Shown here piece by piece: positions 7,939-17,108 of a stretch of DNA of 64,000 nucleotides. Source of the DNA: Janthinobacterium sp. J1-1 (lineage in GTDB: Bacteria; Pseudomonadota; Gammaproteobacteria; Burkholderiales; Burkholderiaceae_D). How positions within the stretch are numbered: the stretch's first letter is position 1; every line of letters starts with the position of its first letter. Location of the stretch: assembly GCF_030944405.1 (NCBI RefSeq), contig NZ_CP132339.1, forward strand, positions 4,836,001 through 4,900,000. Direction: 5' to 3'. A program made the translations under genes and the position numbers. Below the pieces are notes generated by a model. It worked only from the letters and a program-made list of their open reading frames with translations. It was not told where the DNA came from and did no database searches.

Positions 7939-9758
7939 CCCAGCGCATCCTGACGGCGGTGATCAGCAATGAACTCGACGTGGTGGGCGCGCGCCAGCGG
8001 GCGCGCCAGATCGCCGCCCTGTGCGGCTTCGGCGTGCAGGACCAGGTGCGCATCGCCACGGCGGTGTCGGAACTGGCGCGCAATGTCTGGAACTACGCCG
8101 GTACCGGCAAGATCCACTTCGCCATCGAGGGCAGCACGGCGCCGCAGGTGTTTTCGATCCGCATCGAGGACCGTGGCCCCGGCATCGCCCAGCTCGACCA
8201 TATCCTGGCCGGCCAGTATGAATCGCAAACCGGCATGGGCCTGGGCATCCTGGGCGCGCGCCGCCTGATGGACCGCTTCCATATTCACAGCGTGCCGGGC
8301 AAGGGCACGGACATCACGCTGCAAAAGTTTTTCCCGCGCGAGGCGCCGCTGCTGACCGGACCGAACATCGGCTCGCTCTCCGGCAGCCTGCAGGCGCTGC
8401 CTTCCGACATCACCTTGTCCGAAGTACAGCAGCAGAACCATGAGCTGCTGGCGACCCTGGCCGAACTGAAGACGCGCCAGGATGAACTGCTGCAGCTGAC
8501 GCGCGAGCTGGAAGACACCAACCGCGGCGTGGTGGCGCTGTATGCGGAACTCGACGAAAAGGCCGACCACCTGCGCCGCGCCGACCAGATGAAGTCGCGC
8601 TTTTTGTCGAACATGAGCCATGAATTCCGCACCCCCCTCAGTTCCATCCGCGCGCTGGCCAAGCTGCTGATCGACAGGGTCGACGGCGAGCTGTCGACGG
8701 AACAGGAAAAACAGGTGATGTTCATCCTGCAAAGCGCGGTCGGCCTGAACGACCTGGTGAACGACCTGCTGGACCTGGCGAAGATCGAAGCGGGCAAGGT
8801 CGACGTGCACGCCAATACCTTCAACGTGGCCGACCTGTTCAGCGCCCTGCGCGGCATGCTGCGCCCGCTGCTGGTGTCCGAATCGCTGAACCTGACCTTC
8901 ATCGACCCCGATCCGGCGCTGGAGATGCATACCGATGAAGGCAAGCTGTCGCAGATCCTGCGCAACTTCATCTCGAATGCGCTGAAGTTCACCGAAACGG
9001 GCGCCATCATCGTCAGCGCCACGCCGCTGCCGCAGGAAGGCATGATCCGCTTTGCCGTGTCCGACACGGGCCTGGGCATCAGCGCCGAAGACCAGCAATT
9101 CATCTTCGAAGAATTCAGCCAGGTGGAAAACCACCTGCAGCGCAGGGTCAAGGGCACCGGCCTGGGCCTGCCGCTGTGCCGCAACCTGGCGACCCTGCTC
9201 GACGGCAAGGTCGCCGTGGACAGCACGCCCGGCGCGGGCTCGGTGTTTTCGCTTGCCCTGCCGGTCCGGCATGCACCCCGCGCGGGCGGCGACGCGGCGC
9301 CACAGCCGGCGCAAGCAGCCGCGCACGACCAGCGCATCCCGGTACTGGTGGTCGAAGACAACGCATCGATACGCCTGCTGTACGAAAAATTCCTGGCCGA
9401 GACCGAGTTTCGCCCCGTGTTTGCGCGCAGCGTACGCGAAGCCGTCGAGCTGTGGGAGCAGGACCGCCCCGCCGCCGTCATTCTCGACATCCTGCTGCAC
9501 GGCGAAAACTCCTGGCACTGGCTGGCGGAACTGAAAAACGATCCGCTGCGGCGCCAGGTACCTGTCATTATCGCTACCGAAATCGAGGACGAGCGCAAGG
9601 GACTGGCGTTGGGCGCCGATGCCTATTACATCAAGCCGCTGCTGCAAGCACAACTACTGTCGACCCTGCGCACCTTGACACAGCATGGCGCCGGCGCAAA
9701 GACGCAAGCAGCGATGCAGGACGCGCCGCGCCGCATGGCAACTCAACCTGGGAACTAG
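7935..9758 (+). CDS. Hybrid histidine kinase with N-terminal RsbT-like ATPase domain and C-terminal receiver
   Basis: A 607-residue protein with no membrane segments. Order of parts: an RsbT/RsbW-like GHKL domain (about 5-132; SELARN at 45-50, DRGPGI at 79-84, MGLGILGARRL at 101-111), a coiled coil (about 160-220), HisKA with phosphoacceptor His229 in NMSHEFRTP, HATPase (about 295-450) and a receiver domain (about 472-590, phosphoacceptor Asp in AVILDILL). Replacing a sensor by an anti-sigma-factor-type ATPase suggests that it takes its input from the stressosome directly. It overlaps the phosphatase gene by four bases. Confidence 0.92.
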   Translation: MTQRILTAVISNELDVVGARQRARQIAALCGFGVQDQVRIATAVSELARNVWNYAGTGKIHFAIEGSTAPQVFSIRIEDRGPGIAQLDHILAGQYESQTGMGLGILGARRLMDRFHIHSVPGKGTDITLQKFFPREAPLLTGPNIGSLSGSLQALPSDITLSEVQQQNHELLATLAELKTRQDELLQLTRELEDTNRGVVALYAELDEKADHLRRADQMKSRFLSNMSHEFRTPLSSIRALAKLLIDRVDGELSTEQEKQVMFILQSAVGLNDLVNDLLDLAKIEAGKVDVHANTFNVADLFSALRGMLRPLLVSESLNLTFIDPDPALEMHTDEGKLSQILRNFISNALKFTETGAIIVSATPLPQEGMIRFAVSDTGLGISAEDQQFIFEEFSQVENHLQRRVKGTGLGLPLCRNLATLLDGKVAVDSTPGAGSVFSLALPVRHAPRAGGDAAPQPAQAAAHDQRIPVLVVEDNASIRLLYEKFLAETEFRPVFARSVREAVELWEQDRPAAVILDILLHGENSWHWLAELKNDPLRRQVPVIIATEIEDERKGLALGADAYYIKPLLQAQLLSTLRTLTQHGAGAKTQAAMQDAPRRMATQPGN

Positions 9759-9759
9759 C

Positions 9760-11274
9760 ATGGCTCCGTACAATAATGGCGATGCACTGATACTCAACGT
9801 CGATGACAGCGACGGCGCGCGCTACGCCAAGTCGCGCATCCTCACGCGCGCCGGCTTCAATGTGATCGAGGCGTCGAATGGCGGCGACGCCCTGCTGCGC
9901 GCGGCCAGGGACCGTCCGGCCCTGATCCTGCTCGACGTCAAGCTGCCCGACATCAATGGCCTGGAGGTGTGCCGCCGGCTGAAGGACAGCCCCGACACCA
10001 ATACCATCCTGGTGCTGCAGACGTCGGCCTCCTTTATCGGCACGGCCGACAAGATCCGCGCGCTCGATGGCGGCGCCGACAATTACCTGGTCGAGCCGAT
10101 CGAACCCGATGAACTGATCGCCAACGTCAATGCCCTGCTGCGCCTGGGCCGCGTGGAGCGCGAACTGCGCGAGGTGGACCGGCGCAAGGACGAATTCCTG
10201 GCCACCCTGGCGCACGAGCTGCGCAATCCGCTGGGCCCGATCCGCACGGCGCTGGCGCTGCTGCGCAAACTTGATCCGGACGTGCCGGCGATGCAGGAGA
10301 ACGCCCGCGCCACCATCGGCCGCCATACCGACCACCTGGTGCGCCTGGTCGACGACCTGCTCGACGTGTCGCGCATTTCACAGGGCAAGATCTCGCTGCA
10401 GTGGGAACGGGTGAGCCTGGCCAGCATCGTGAAAAGCGCGCTGGAAACCAGTTCGCACATTGTCACAGGACGCGGCCATGCTCTGAGCGTGGCGCTGCCG
10501 CAGGAAGCACTGTGGGTGCACGGCGACCCGGTGCGCCTGTCGCAAATCGTCGCCAACCTGCTGCTCAACGCGGCCAAGTTTACCGCGCCGGGCGGCGCCA
10601 TCAGCATCGGTGCCGAGCGCGAGGGCGACCGCGTGCGCATCCGCCTGGAGGACAACGGCATCGGCATCGCCGCCGCCAGCATCGACACCATCTTCGGCCT
10701 GTTCGAGCAGAGCGGCCACGCGCCGGACCGGGTGCAGGACGGCCTGGGCATCGGCCTGTCGCTGGTGCGCAAGCTGGTGGAACTGCACGGCGGCCAGGTC
10801 ACCGTGCAAAGCCCCGGCGTGGGCCTGGGCAGCACGTTTGAAATCGATCTGCCGCTCGACCTGACGGCCGCGCCGCAGGCCGTGGCGCCGGTCGAGCCGC
10901 CGGCCGGCAGCAGCAAGCGCATCCTGGTGGTCGACGACAATGAGGACGCGGCCGACACCCTGGCCGAACTGCTGGAACTCGACGGCCACGAAGTGCGCAC
11001 CGCCTACACCGGCGCGCAGGCGATCGAACGCACCTTTGCATTCAGGCCCGACATCGTCTTCCTCGATATCGGCCTGCCCGACATCAATGGCCACGAGGTG
11101 GCTGGCAAGCTGCGCCAGCTGGCGATCCCGCAAGACTTCCTGCTGATCGCGCTGACCGGCTACGGCCAGGAACACGACCGGCGCGCGGCGCTGGCCGCCG
11201 GCTTCAACGACCACTTTGCCAAGCCCGTCGATTTCGACAAGCTGGCCACCCTGGGGCTGCATGTTGGCAGATAG
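9760..11274 (+). CDS. Hybrid histidine kinase, receiver-HisKA-HATPase-receiver
   Basis: A 504-residue cytoplasmic sensor kinase starting at the ATG one base after the preceding stop. The N-terminal receiver (about 9-127) has phosphoacceptor Asp59, but the invariant lysine is replaced by glutamate in YLVEPIEP (Glu112). HisKA has His152 in LAHELRNP, HATPase covers about 270-385, and the C-terminal receiver (about 387-500) has the normal acidic pair, Asp and lysine. It would accept phosphate from, or act in series with, the kinase upstream. No DNA-binding output domain is encoded in the cluster. Confidence 0.92.
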   Translation: MAPYNNGDALILNVDDSDGARYAKSRILTRAGFNVIEASNGGDALLRAARDRPALILLDVKLPDINGLEVCRRLKDSPDTNTILVLQTSASFIGTADKIRALDGGADNYLVEPIEPDELIANVNALLRLGRVERELREVDRRKDEFLATLAHELRNPLGPIRTALALLRKLDPDVPAMQENARATIGRHTDHLVRLVDDLLDVSRISQGKISLQWERVSLASIVKSALETSSHIVTGRGHALSVALPQEALWVHGDPVRLSQIVANLLLNAAKFTAPGGAISIGAEREGDRVRIRLEDNGIGIAAASIDTIFGLFEQSGHAPDRVQDGLGIGLSLVRKLVELHGGQVTVQSPGVGLGSTFEIDLPLDLTAAPQAVAPVEPPAGSSKRILVVDDNEDAADTLAELLELDGHEVRTAYTGAQAIERTFAFRPDIVFLDIGLPDINGHEVAGKLRQLAIPQDFLLIALTGYGQEHDRRAALAAGFNDHFAKPVDFDKLATLGLHVGR

Positions 11275-12067
11275 GCTGCGCTCGATCGCTCGCATTGCAC
11301 TGTGCTTTGCGCTGCCGGCACTGGCATCGGCCGCGCCCGCACCTGCTGCAAGCGACGCGCTGCCGGCCAGCCTGGTGTGCCACGACGACCTGTTCGCACC
11401 CTATTTCATGCAGAACGACGGCCGCATCGAAGGCTTGAACGTCGATGTGCTGCGCGAGGCGGCCAGCCGGATTGGCATCGCCATCGCGTTTCGCGCCACG
11501 CCCTGGCGCCGCCTGGAAAGCGAGCTGGCCAAACCCGGCGGCACCGTCGATTGCGCCTTCGCCATGAGCCGCACGGCGCGGCGCGAACAATACCTGGAAT
11601 TCGGCAAGGTAGCGCTGCAGCCGACCGAATATGCGCTGTTCGTGCGCCAGGCCGAGGCCACGCCGCCCACCGTCCGCCTGGAGGACATGGCCGGCAAGGT
11701 GATCGGCGTGCGCGCCGGCTTTCGCCTGCCGGACGAGATCGTGGCCGGCGCTGCCAGCGGGCGCTGGAGCCTGGCCGAAGTGCCGACCGATGCGGTCAAC
11801 TTCCAGAAGCTGGCCCTGCACCGCGTCGACGCCGTGCTGGCCGACAGCTATGTGGGCCTGTACACGCTGCGCCAGCTGAAACTGCCAGGCATTGTCCGCG
11901 TGGCGCCGCCGCTGACGCGCTTCGACACCTATCTGGTTTTCCGCAAGAGCGGCCATTCCGCCGCGCTGGCGGCCGCCTTCGACCGCGCCTTCACCCGCAT
12001 GCGCCAGGACGGCACCTTTGCGCGCCTCACTTCATCCTACCTGGGCCCCGACGCCCTGACACCCTGA
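11261..12067 (+). CDS. Periplasmic solute-binding protein, SBP_bac_3 family
   Basis: A 268-residue extracellular solute-binding protein of the amino-acid type. I chose the ATG at 11261 because it opens a signal peptide (basic start MLADRLRSIARIA, hydrophobic core, ALASAAPA cleavage region). The ligand-binding lobes follow, beginning CHDDLFAPYF. There are no transporter permease or ATPase genes beside it. With a 14-base overlap to the hybrid kinase, it may be a sensing component of this pathway and not part of an importer. That role is inference. Confidence 0.82.
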   Translation: MLADRLRSIARIALCFALPALASAAPAPAASDALPASLVCHDDLFAPYFMQNDGRIEGLNVDVLREAASRIGIAIAFRATPWRRLESELAKPGGTVDCAFAMSRTARREQYLEFGKVALQPTEYALFVRQAEATPPTVRLEDMAGKVIGVRAGFRLPDEIVAGAASGRWSLAEVPTDAVNFQKLALHRVDAVLADSYVGLYTLRQLKLPGIVRVAPPLTRFDTYLVFRKSGHSAALAAAFDRAFTRMRQDGTFARLTSSYLGPDALTP

Positions 12068-12080
12068 CCATCAATCCGCC

Positions 12081-13202
12081 ATGAGCCTGCGCCCACCCCT
12101 GCTACGCATCACCATGATCCTGGGCGCCCTGCACGCCGTGCTCGGCTATCTGCTGCTGCCGGCCTTGCCGGTCGGCCTGGCCGGCTGGCTGCTGGGCGGC
12201 GTGGTGCTGCTGGCCTCGACCATGCTGATGCCGATGACGATTTTTTCGCGCGCCCTCACCAATGACACGCGCCTGGCCGACCGCCTGAGCTGGGCCGGTT
12301 CGCTGTGCATGGGCTTTTTTTCCTCGCTGTTCGTGCTGGCCGTGCTGCGCGAACTGCTGATGCTGTACCCGCCGGCGCGCCTGCATGCCCAGGCAAGCGC
12401 CATCGCCGTGCTGTGCCTGGCCCTGCTGGCCACCGTCACCGGTTTCATCAACGCGCGCAGGATCGCCCGTGTCAAGGACGTCAAGGTCGCCATCGCCGGC
12501 CTGCCGCCGGCGCTGCACGGTTTTACCATCGTCCAGCTGAGCGACATCCACGTCGGCGCCACCATCAAGCGCGCCTGGGTCGAGGCGATGGTGAAACGCG
12601 CCAACAGCCTGGACGCCGACGCGATCGCGATCACCGGCGACGTGGTCGACGGCACCGTGCCGCAGCTGGGCCCGCATACGGCGCCACTGGGAGACCTGCG
12701 TGCCCGCCATGGCGTCTTCCTGGTCACCGGCAACCACGAATACTATTCCGGCGCCGCGCCCTGGGTCGCCGAATTCAAGCGCCTGGGCTTGACGGTGCTG
12801 ATGAATGAACACCAGGTGCTGGAGCACGACGGCGCGCAGCTGGTCATGGCCGGCGTCACCGACTTCAACGCCGCGCATTTCGACCCGGCCCAGTCCAGCG
12901 ACCCGCAAGCGGCCATCGCCGGCGCGCCGACCGGCCTGCCCCGCATCCTGCTGGCGCACCAGCCGCGCAGCGCGCCGGCAGCGCAAACAGCCGGCTTCGA
13001 CCTGCAGTTGTCCGGCCACACCCACGGCGGCCAGTTCTGGCCCTGGAATCTGTTCGTGCCACTGCAGCAGCCGTATGTGGCGGGTTTGCACCGCAGCGGC
13101 CGGCTGCAGGTGTATGTCAGCCGCGGCACCGGGTACTGGGGACCGCCGAAGCGCGTGGGGGCGCCGGCGGAGATTACGCGGATTGTGCTGGTGGGGAAGT
13201 AA
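12081..13202 (+). CDS. Membrane-anchored metallophosphoesterase
   Basis: A 373-residue protein with about four N-terminal membrane helices (within residues 10-125) and a calcineurin-like phosphoesterase domain. All di-metal motifs are present: DIHVG at 155-159, GDVVDG at 186-191, GNHE at 217-220 and HTHGGQ near 320. This architecture matches YkuE/YaeI-like phosphodiesterases, some of which act on UDP-diacylglucosamine or lipids. The true substrate is not evident. It lies 13 bases after the binding-protein gene. Confidence 0.88.
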   Translation: MSLRPPLLRITMILGALHAVLGYLLLPALPVGLAGWLLGGVVLLASTMLMPMTIFSRALTNDTRLADRLSWAGSLCMGFFSSLFVLAVLRELLMLYPPARLHAQASAIAVLCLALLATVTGFINARRIARVKDVKVAIAGLPPALHGFTIVQLSDIHVGATIKRAWVEAMVKRANSLDADAIAITGDVVDGTVPQLGPHTAPLGDLRARHGVFLVTGNHEYYSGAAPWVAEFKRLGLTVLMNEHQVLEHDGAQLVMAGVTDFNAAHFDPAQSSDPQAAIAGAPTGLPRILLAHQPRSAPAAQTAGFDLQLSGHTHGGQFWPWNLFVPLQQPYVAGLHRSGRLQVYVSRGTGYWGPPKRVGAPAEITRIVLVGK

Positions 13203-13230
13203 CATTTTTATAGTGACGCAAGGGAAGGCA

Positions 13231-13243
13231 GGGGTCTGACCCC
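13231..13243. repeat. GGGGTC-T-GACCCC intergenic palindrome
   Basis: A perfect six-base inverted repeat around one base, lying between two convergent genes (stops at 13202 and 13273). The same GGGGTC/GACCCC ends bound a longer palindrome at 33039-33065. Short palindromes of this kind are scattered in intergenic regions of related genomes and may act as terminators or repeats. Confidence 0.5.
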
Positions 13244-13272
13244 AGATTTTGCTTCTGTTGTAAAAATACGAT

Positions 13273-14025
13273 TTACTCGTCCCAGCTCGCCTTCCACTCG
13301 CAGAGCTTCGCTACCATCGCCGGCGCATTGAGCCGCTCCAGAGTTCCATCTGGCGGCTCGCTATCGCTGACCTCGAACAGTACCAGCGTCTCCTCGCGCT
13401 CAACGCCCGTGCCAAACAGTCCTTCCGCAGCCAGCAGCTCCAGAGCCGCAATGCAAGCCTCGAAGGCGCTGGCGCGAAATACCTCGAATTCGACGCTAAA
13501 CGGCAGCTCGCGGTGCGCCTGCAGCAGCAGGCGATAAGCGCTGTCGAAATACGCGCCGCCCTCGTCGAACTGCCATTCGCCGGGATTCCACAGCATCTCG
13601 TCCTCGTCTTCGGCGGTGGCCAGCGCTTCGCGGCTGTTGGCCAGCAGCGAAATGGTCATGGCGCTGTCGTCGCTCAGCAAGGCATATGCGTTGAAATGCT
13701 GGCCGGGGTGGGCGGCGCGCAAAGCCGTCACGGCCTGGCGCGTGGCGGTGACGAGCAAGGTTTGCAGCAGCGGCGCATCGAATACGGCGGGGTCGATCAC
13801 GCTGGCGCGCGCCAGCATGTAGCCGTCGGCCAGCGCCGCCGCACAGAAGGCGGCATACGCGGCTTGCGCTTCCTCGGCACCGGCATGCGCGGTGCGGGTT
13901 TCCTCGCCCCAGGTCATGGCCGCGCCTTCCGCGCTCCAGACGGTGGCATCAAATACGCGTACTTCGCGAAACTGCGCGGGCGCCGCGCCGTCGTAACGGT
14001 AAAACAGGCTGTAGTTGCTGCTCAT
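13273..14025 (-). CDS. Protein of unknown function (250 aa)
   Basis: I do not recognise this family. It is a soluble, acidic, 250-residue protein with no signal peptide or membrane segment. It has a tryptophan-containing N-terminal part (DATVWSAEGAAMTWGEE), an alanine-rich middle, and a C-terminal segment ending ECEW-like (KLCEWKASW). The ATG at 14025 is the only good start. It is convergent with the metallophosphoesterase gene and 19 bases downstream of the LysR gene's stop on the same strand. Codon usage looks like the neighbours, so the gene is probably real and native. Confidence 0.75.
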   Translation of the reverse strand: MSSNYSLFYRYDGAAPAQFREVRVFDATVWSAEGAAMTWGEETRTAHAGAEEAQAAYAAFCAAALADGYMLARASVIDPAVFDAPLLQTLLVTATRQAVTALRAAHPGQHFNAYALLSDDSAMTISLLANSREALATAEDEDEMLWNPGEWQFDEGGAYFDSAYRLLLQAHRELPFSVEFEVFRASAFEACIAALELLAAEGLFGTGVEREETLVLFEVSDSEPPDGTLERLNAPAMVAKLCEWKASWDE

Positions 14026-14044
14026 GCGATGGCGTGTCCTTATA

Positions 14045-14968
14045 TTAATCCGGGGTTATCTGCGCCGCAAAATCCTGCTGGCGGAACTGCTCCAGCAGGT
14101 AGTCGACGAAGACGCGTGTCTTGGCGGGCAGCAGTTTCTTGCCGGGATAGTATAGCGACAAGGGGCCGGAGTCGGCGCGCCAGCCGGGCAGCAGGCGGAT
14201 CAGGGCGCCGCTGCGCAAATGCGCCAGCGCATGCGGCATCGGCAGCAGGGCCACGCCGACGCCGTCGATGGCCGCCATCGCCATCGCTTCCGGGTCGTCG
14301 AAGATGGCGCGCGGCCGGCATTCGGCCACGCCTTCGCCGCCACGGCCATCGTGCAGCACCCAGCTGCGCAGGCGCCCGCTGCCGGCCGAGCGGCGTATCA
14401 CGCCGTCCCATTGCGCCAGCTCGGACGGATGTGTGGGCATGGCCTTGCCGCGCATGAAATCCGGCGACGCCGTGGCGACGATATGCGCGTGGCCCAGTTC
14501 GCGCGCCACCACGCCCGGCGTCAGCTCGATGCCGCCGCCGATGGCCACGTCAAAGCCCTCGCCGACCATGTCCACCTGGCGGTTGTCGAAATGGCAGTCG
14601 GGAATCACGCCCGGATAGCGGCGGACGAATTCGGCCAGCAGCGGCACCACATAGCTGCGGCCGAACGATGGCGCCAGGCTGATTTTCAGGATGCCGGCCG
14701 GCTGGCCGCCTTCCTCGCTGACGTCGGCGATCGCCTCATGCAAGGTGGCCAGCGCGCCACTGATCTGCTGCAGGAAACGCTCGCCCCCTTCGGTCAGGGT
14801 CAGCTTGCGCGTGCTGCGCTGGAACAGGCGCAGACCCAGGCTGGCCTCCAGGCGCGCCACGTTCTTGCTGACGGCGGCGGGCGTGAGCCCCAGGCGGCGC
14901 GCGGCCGCGGAAAAGCTGCCGGCCTCGGCCGACAGCACGAATGATTGCAAATGATTGAGCGCTTCCAT
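14045..14968 (-). CDS. LysR-family transcriptional regulator
   Basis: A 307-residue LysR regulator. The N-terminal winged helix-turn-helix is clear (about 1-60: LQSFVLSAEAGSFSAAARRL, then TPAAVSKNVARLE), with a periplasmic-binding-like effector domain from about 90 to 300. It is divergent from the SDR gene at 15092, which is the probable target. The effector is unknown. Confidence 0.94.
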   Translation of the reverse strand: MEALNHLQSFVLSAEAGSFSAAARRLGLTPAAVSKNVARLEASLGLRLFQRSTRKLTLTEGGERFLQQISGALATLHEAIADVSEEGGQPAGILKISLAPSFGRSYVVPLLAEFVRRYPGVIPDCHFDNRQVDMVGEGFDVAIGGGIELTPGVVARELGHAHIVATASPDFMRGKAMPTHPSELAQWDGVIRRSAGSGRLRSWVLHDGRGGEGVAECRPRAIFDDPEAMAMAAIDGVGVALLPMPHALAHLRSGALIRLLPGWRADSGPLSLYYPGKKLLPAKTRVFVDYLLEQFRQQDFAAQITPD

Positions 14969-15091
14969 GCCGCCATTCTACCTGCTCAGTTGATACTGAT
15001 GGTTGAAAGTGATTGTCGCCATTACCGGCTAGCGCACAAGAAGCAACAAGCAGATACTGGCTACTCCTCACCCACTCTTTGAAAGCCCATC

Positions 15092-15862
15092 ATGACTGCT
15101 ACCAACACCACCACCGCCCTGCCCCTGTCATTTGCCGGCAAAACCGCCTTTGTCACCGGCGGCTCGCGCGGCATCGGCGCCGCCATCGTGCGCCGCCTGG
15201 CGCGCCAGGGCGCCCATGTCGTGTTCACCTATCAAAGCTCGAGCAATGAAGCCGAAGCGCTGGCCGCTGCCGTGCGGGCGGACGGTGGCCAGGCGCAGGC
15301 GGTGAAAGCGGATGCGGCCGATGCGCAAGCCCTGTCGGCGGCCGTCACCGAGGCGGCAAAATTGACCGGCAAGCTCGATATCCTGGTCAATAACGCCGGT
15401 GTCTTCGTGCCTGGCGCCATCGACGATTTTTCACTGGAAGACTTTGACAAGACGCTGGCCGTCAATGTGCGCGCCGTGTTTGTTGCCATCAAGGCGGCCG
15501 TGCCGCTGATGCCGTCGGGCGGGCGCATCATCAATATCGGCAGCACCAATGCGCACCGCATGCCGTTTGCCGGCGCGGCCGCCTACGCCATGAGCAAATC
15601 GGCGCTGTCGGGCCTGACGCAAGGCCTGTCACGCGACCTGGGTCCGCGCGGCATCACCATCAACAATGTGGAACCTGGCCCGGTCGCCACCGACATGAAT
15701 CCGCCCACCGGCGACTTTGCCGACCTGATGCACGGCCTGATGGCCCTGCCCCGCCACGGCACGGGCGAGGAAATCGCCGGCATGGTGGCTTACCTGGCCA
15801 GCGAGGAAGCGGCGTTCGTGACCGGTGCCGGCTTGAAAATCGACGGCGGCTTCGCTGCCTGA
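15092..15862 (+). CDS. Short-chain dehydrogenase, 3-oxoacyl-ACP reductase-like
   Basis: A 256-residue classical SDR with cofactor motif TGGSRGIGAAI near residue 22, NNAGVF near 99, the catalytic serine before the YAMSK motif near 170, and the C-terminal GAGLKIDGGFAA that typifies FabG-like enzymes. It is divergent from a LysR regulator, so probably an inducible detoxifying or catabolic reductase and not the housekeeping FabG. The substrate is unknown. Confidence 0.92.
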   Translation: MTATNTTTALPLSFAGKTAFVTGGSRGIGAAIVRRLARQGAHVVFTYQSSSNEAEALAAAVRADGGQAQAVKADAADAQALSAAVTEAAKLTGKLDILVNNAGVFVPGAIDDFSLEDFDKTLAVNVRAVFVAIKAAVPLMPSGGRIINIGSTNAHRMPFAGAAAYAMSKSALSGLTQGLSRDLGPRGITINNVEPGPVATDMNPPTGDFADLMHGLMALPRHGTGEEIAGMVAYLASEEAAFVTGAGLKIDGGFAA

Positions 15863-15870
15863 TTTCCCGC

Positions 15871-15923
15871 CACGGCCCCGTGCCGTGACCAGCAAGCGCA
15901 CCGCGTTCCCGCCGTGCGCTTGC
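15871..15923. terminator. Two adjacent hairpins after the SDR gene
   Basis: CACGGC/GCCGTG (15871-15887) and the perfect nine-pair stem GCAAGCGCA/TGCGCTTGC (15892-15923) follow the SDR stop by nine bases. Neither has a U-tract, but their position between two transcription units suggests a terminator or transcript-end structure. Confidence 0.45.
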
Positions 15924-15980
15924 CGTCGTTAACGCTTTCATCCACATCAGCAACACAGTATCTGAACAGGAAATACCCCC

Positions 15981-17108
15981 ATGAATGACACCCTCCGCAA
16001 CGCAGCAGCACCGATCCGCGTCGGCATTATCGGCGCCGGCACCTGGGCCGAATATGGCCATATCCCGGCACTCAAGCAGCTGCCGCAATACCTGATTACC
16101 GCCGTCTTCAGCCGCAGCGCGGAAAAAGCCGCGCGCGTCGCCGCAAGCCACGGAATCGCGCACGCCGTCACGTCGCTGGACGAACTGGTGAACCACCCCG
16201 AGGTGGACCTGGTGCTGGTGCTGAACCAGGCGCCGCAGCACGAGGCGGGCATCCGCGCCGCCATCGCGGCCGGCAAGGATGTGTATTGCGAATGGCCGCT
16301 CACCACCAGCACGGCCGTCTCGGCCGAACTGGCGCAACTGGCCGAACAGGCAGGCGTGCGCAATATCGTTGGCCTGCAGCGCCGGCTGGCGCCGGGCTAC
16401 CGCTACGTCAGCGACTTGCTGGCCGAGGGCTATATCGGCCAATTGCGCTCGGTGCGCATGCACGTCAGCGTCGAATCGTTCGGCGCGCAGCGCGCCAGTT
16501 ACCTCGCCTACACCGTCCCGCCTGAAAACTTCTCGGATCTGCTGCCCATTTTCGGCGGCCACTTTCTCGACATCCTGTTTGCGCACTTCGGCTTTCCGCG
16601 CCAGTTCAACGCGCTGACCGCCAACCAGATCAAGCAGGTCGCCATCGACGGCAGTGACGAACTGATCCCCCACACCACGCCGGACCAGATCTTGCTGCAC
16701 GGCGTGTTTGCCAATGGCGCCGTGCTCTCGGTCCAGCTCGAGGCGGGCAAGCGCAACAATTTCGGCCTGCAGATCGACCTGACCGGCACCGAAGGCGATC
16801 TGAAAATCAGCAACAGCACCTGTTTCGGCCCGCCGGTCAACCTGATCGAAGGCGCCAGGGGCGACGCCCAGCCATTGCAGGCGCTGCCGGTGCCGGCCAA
16901 GTACGACTGGCTGCCGGCGCATGAGCTGGGCGGCAGCACCGCCGAACTGGCGCATCTGTACGCAGCCCATGCACGCGACCGCCGTGACGGCACGCAACTG
17001 GCGCCAGCTTTCCGCGACGCCGTGAACATGCATGAAGTGATCGACCTTATCCTTGAGTCGGATCGCACCGGCGTGCGCACGGCTGTGCCAACTGTGAAGA
17101 CTCCATGA
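15981..17108 (+). CDS. Gfo/Idh/MocA-family oxidoreductase
   Basis: A 375-residue NAD(P)-dependent oxidoreductase. The N-terminal Rossmann motif GIIGAGTWAEYGHIPAL starts near residue 14. The characteristic EWPL-type segment (CEWPLTTS, near 101; usually EKP in the family) follows, with a C-terminal alpha/beta substrate domain. Sequence and length resemble galactose/lactose dehydrogenase-like proteins (Gal80-like). The substrate is probably a sugar or polyol. It overlaps the MFS gene by four bases, suggesting that the transporter handles the substrate or product. Confidence 0.88.
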   Translation: MNDTLRNAAAPIRVGIIGAGTWAEYGHIPALKQLPQYLITAVFSRSAEKAARVAASHGIAHAVTSLDELVNHPEVDLVLVLNQAPQHEAGIRAAIAAGKDVYCEWPLTTSTAVSAELAQLAEQAGVRNIVGLQRRLAPGYRYVSDLLAEGYIGQLRSVRMHVSVESFGAQRASYLAYTVPPENFSDLLPIFGGHFLDILFAHFGFPRQFNALTANQIKQVAIDGSDELIPHTTPDQILLHGVFANGAVLSVQLEAGKRNNFGLQIDLTGTEGDLKISNSTCFGPPVNLIEGARGDAQPLQALPVPAKYDWLPAHELGGSTAELAHLYAAHARDRRDGTQLAPAFRDAVNMHEVIDLILESDRTGVRTAVPTVKTP

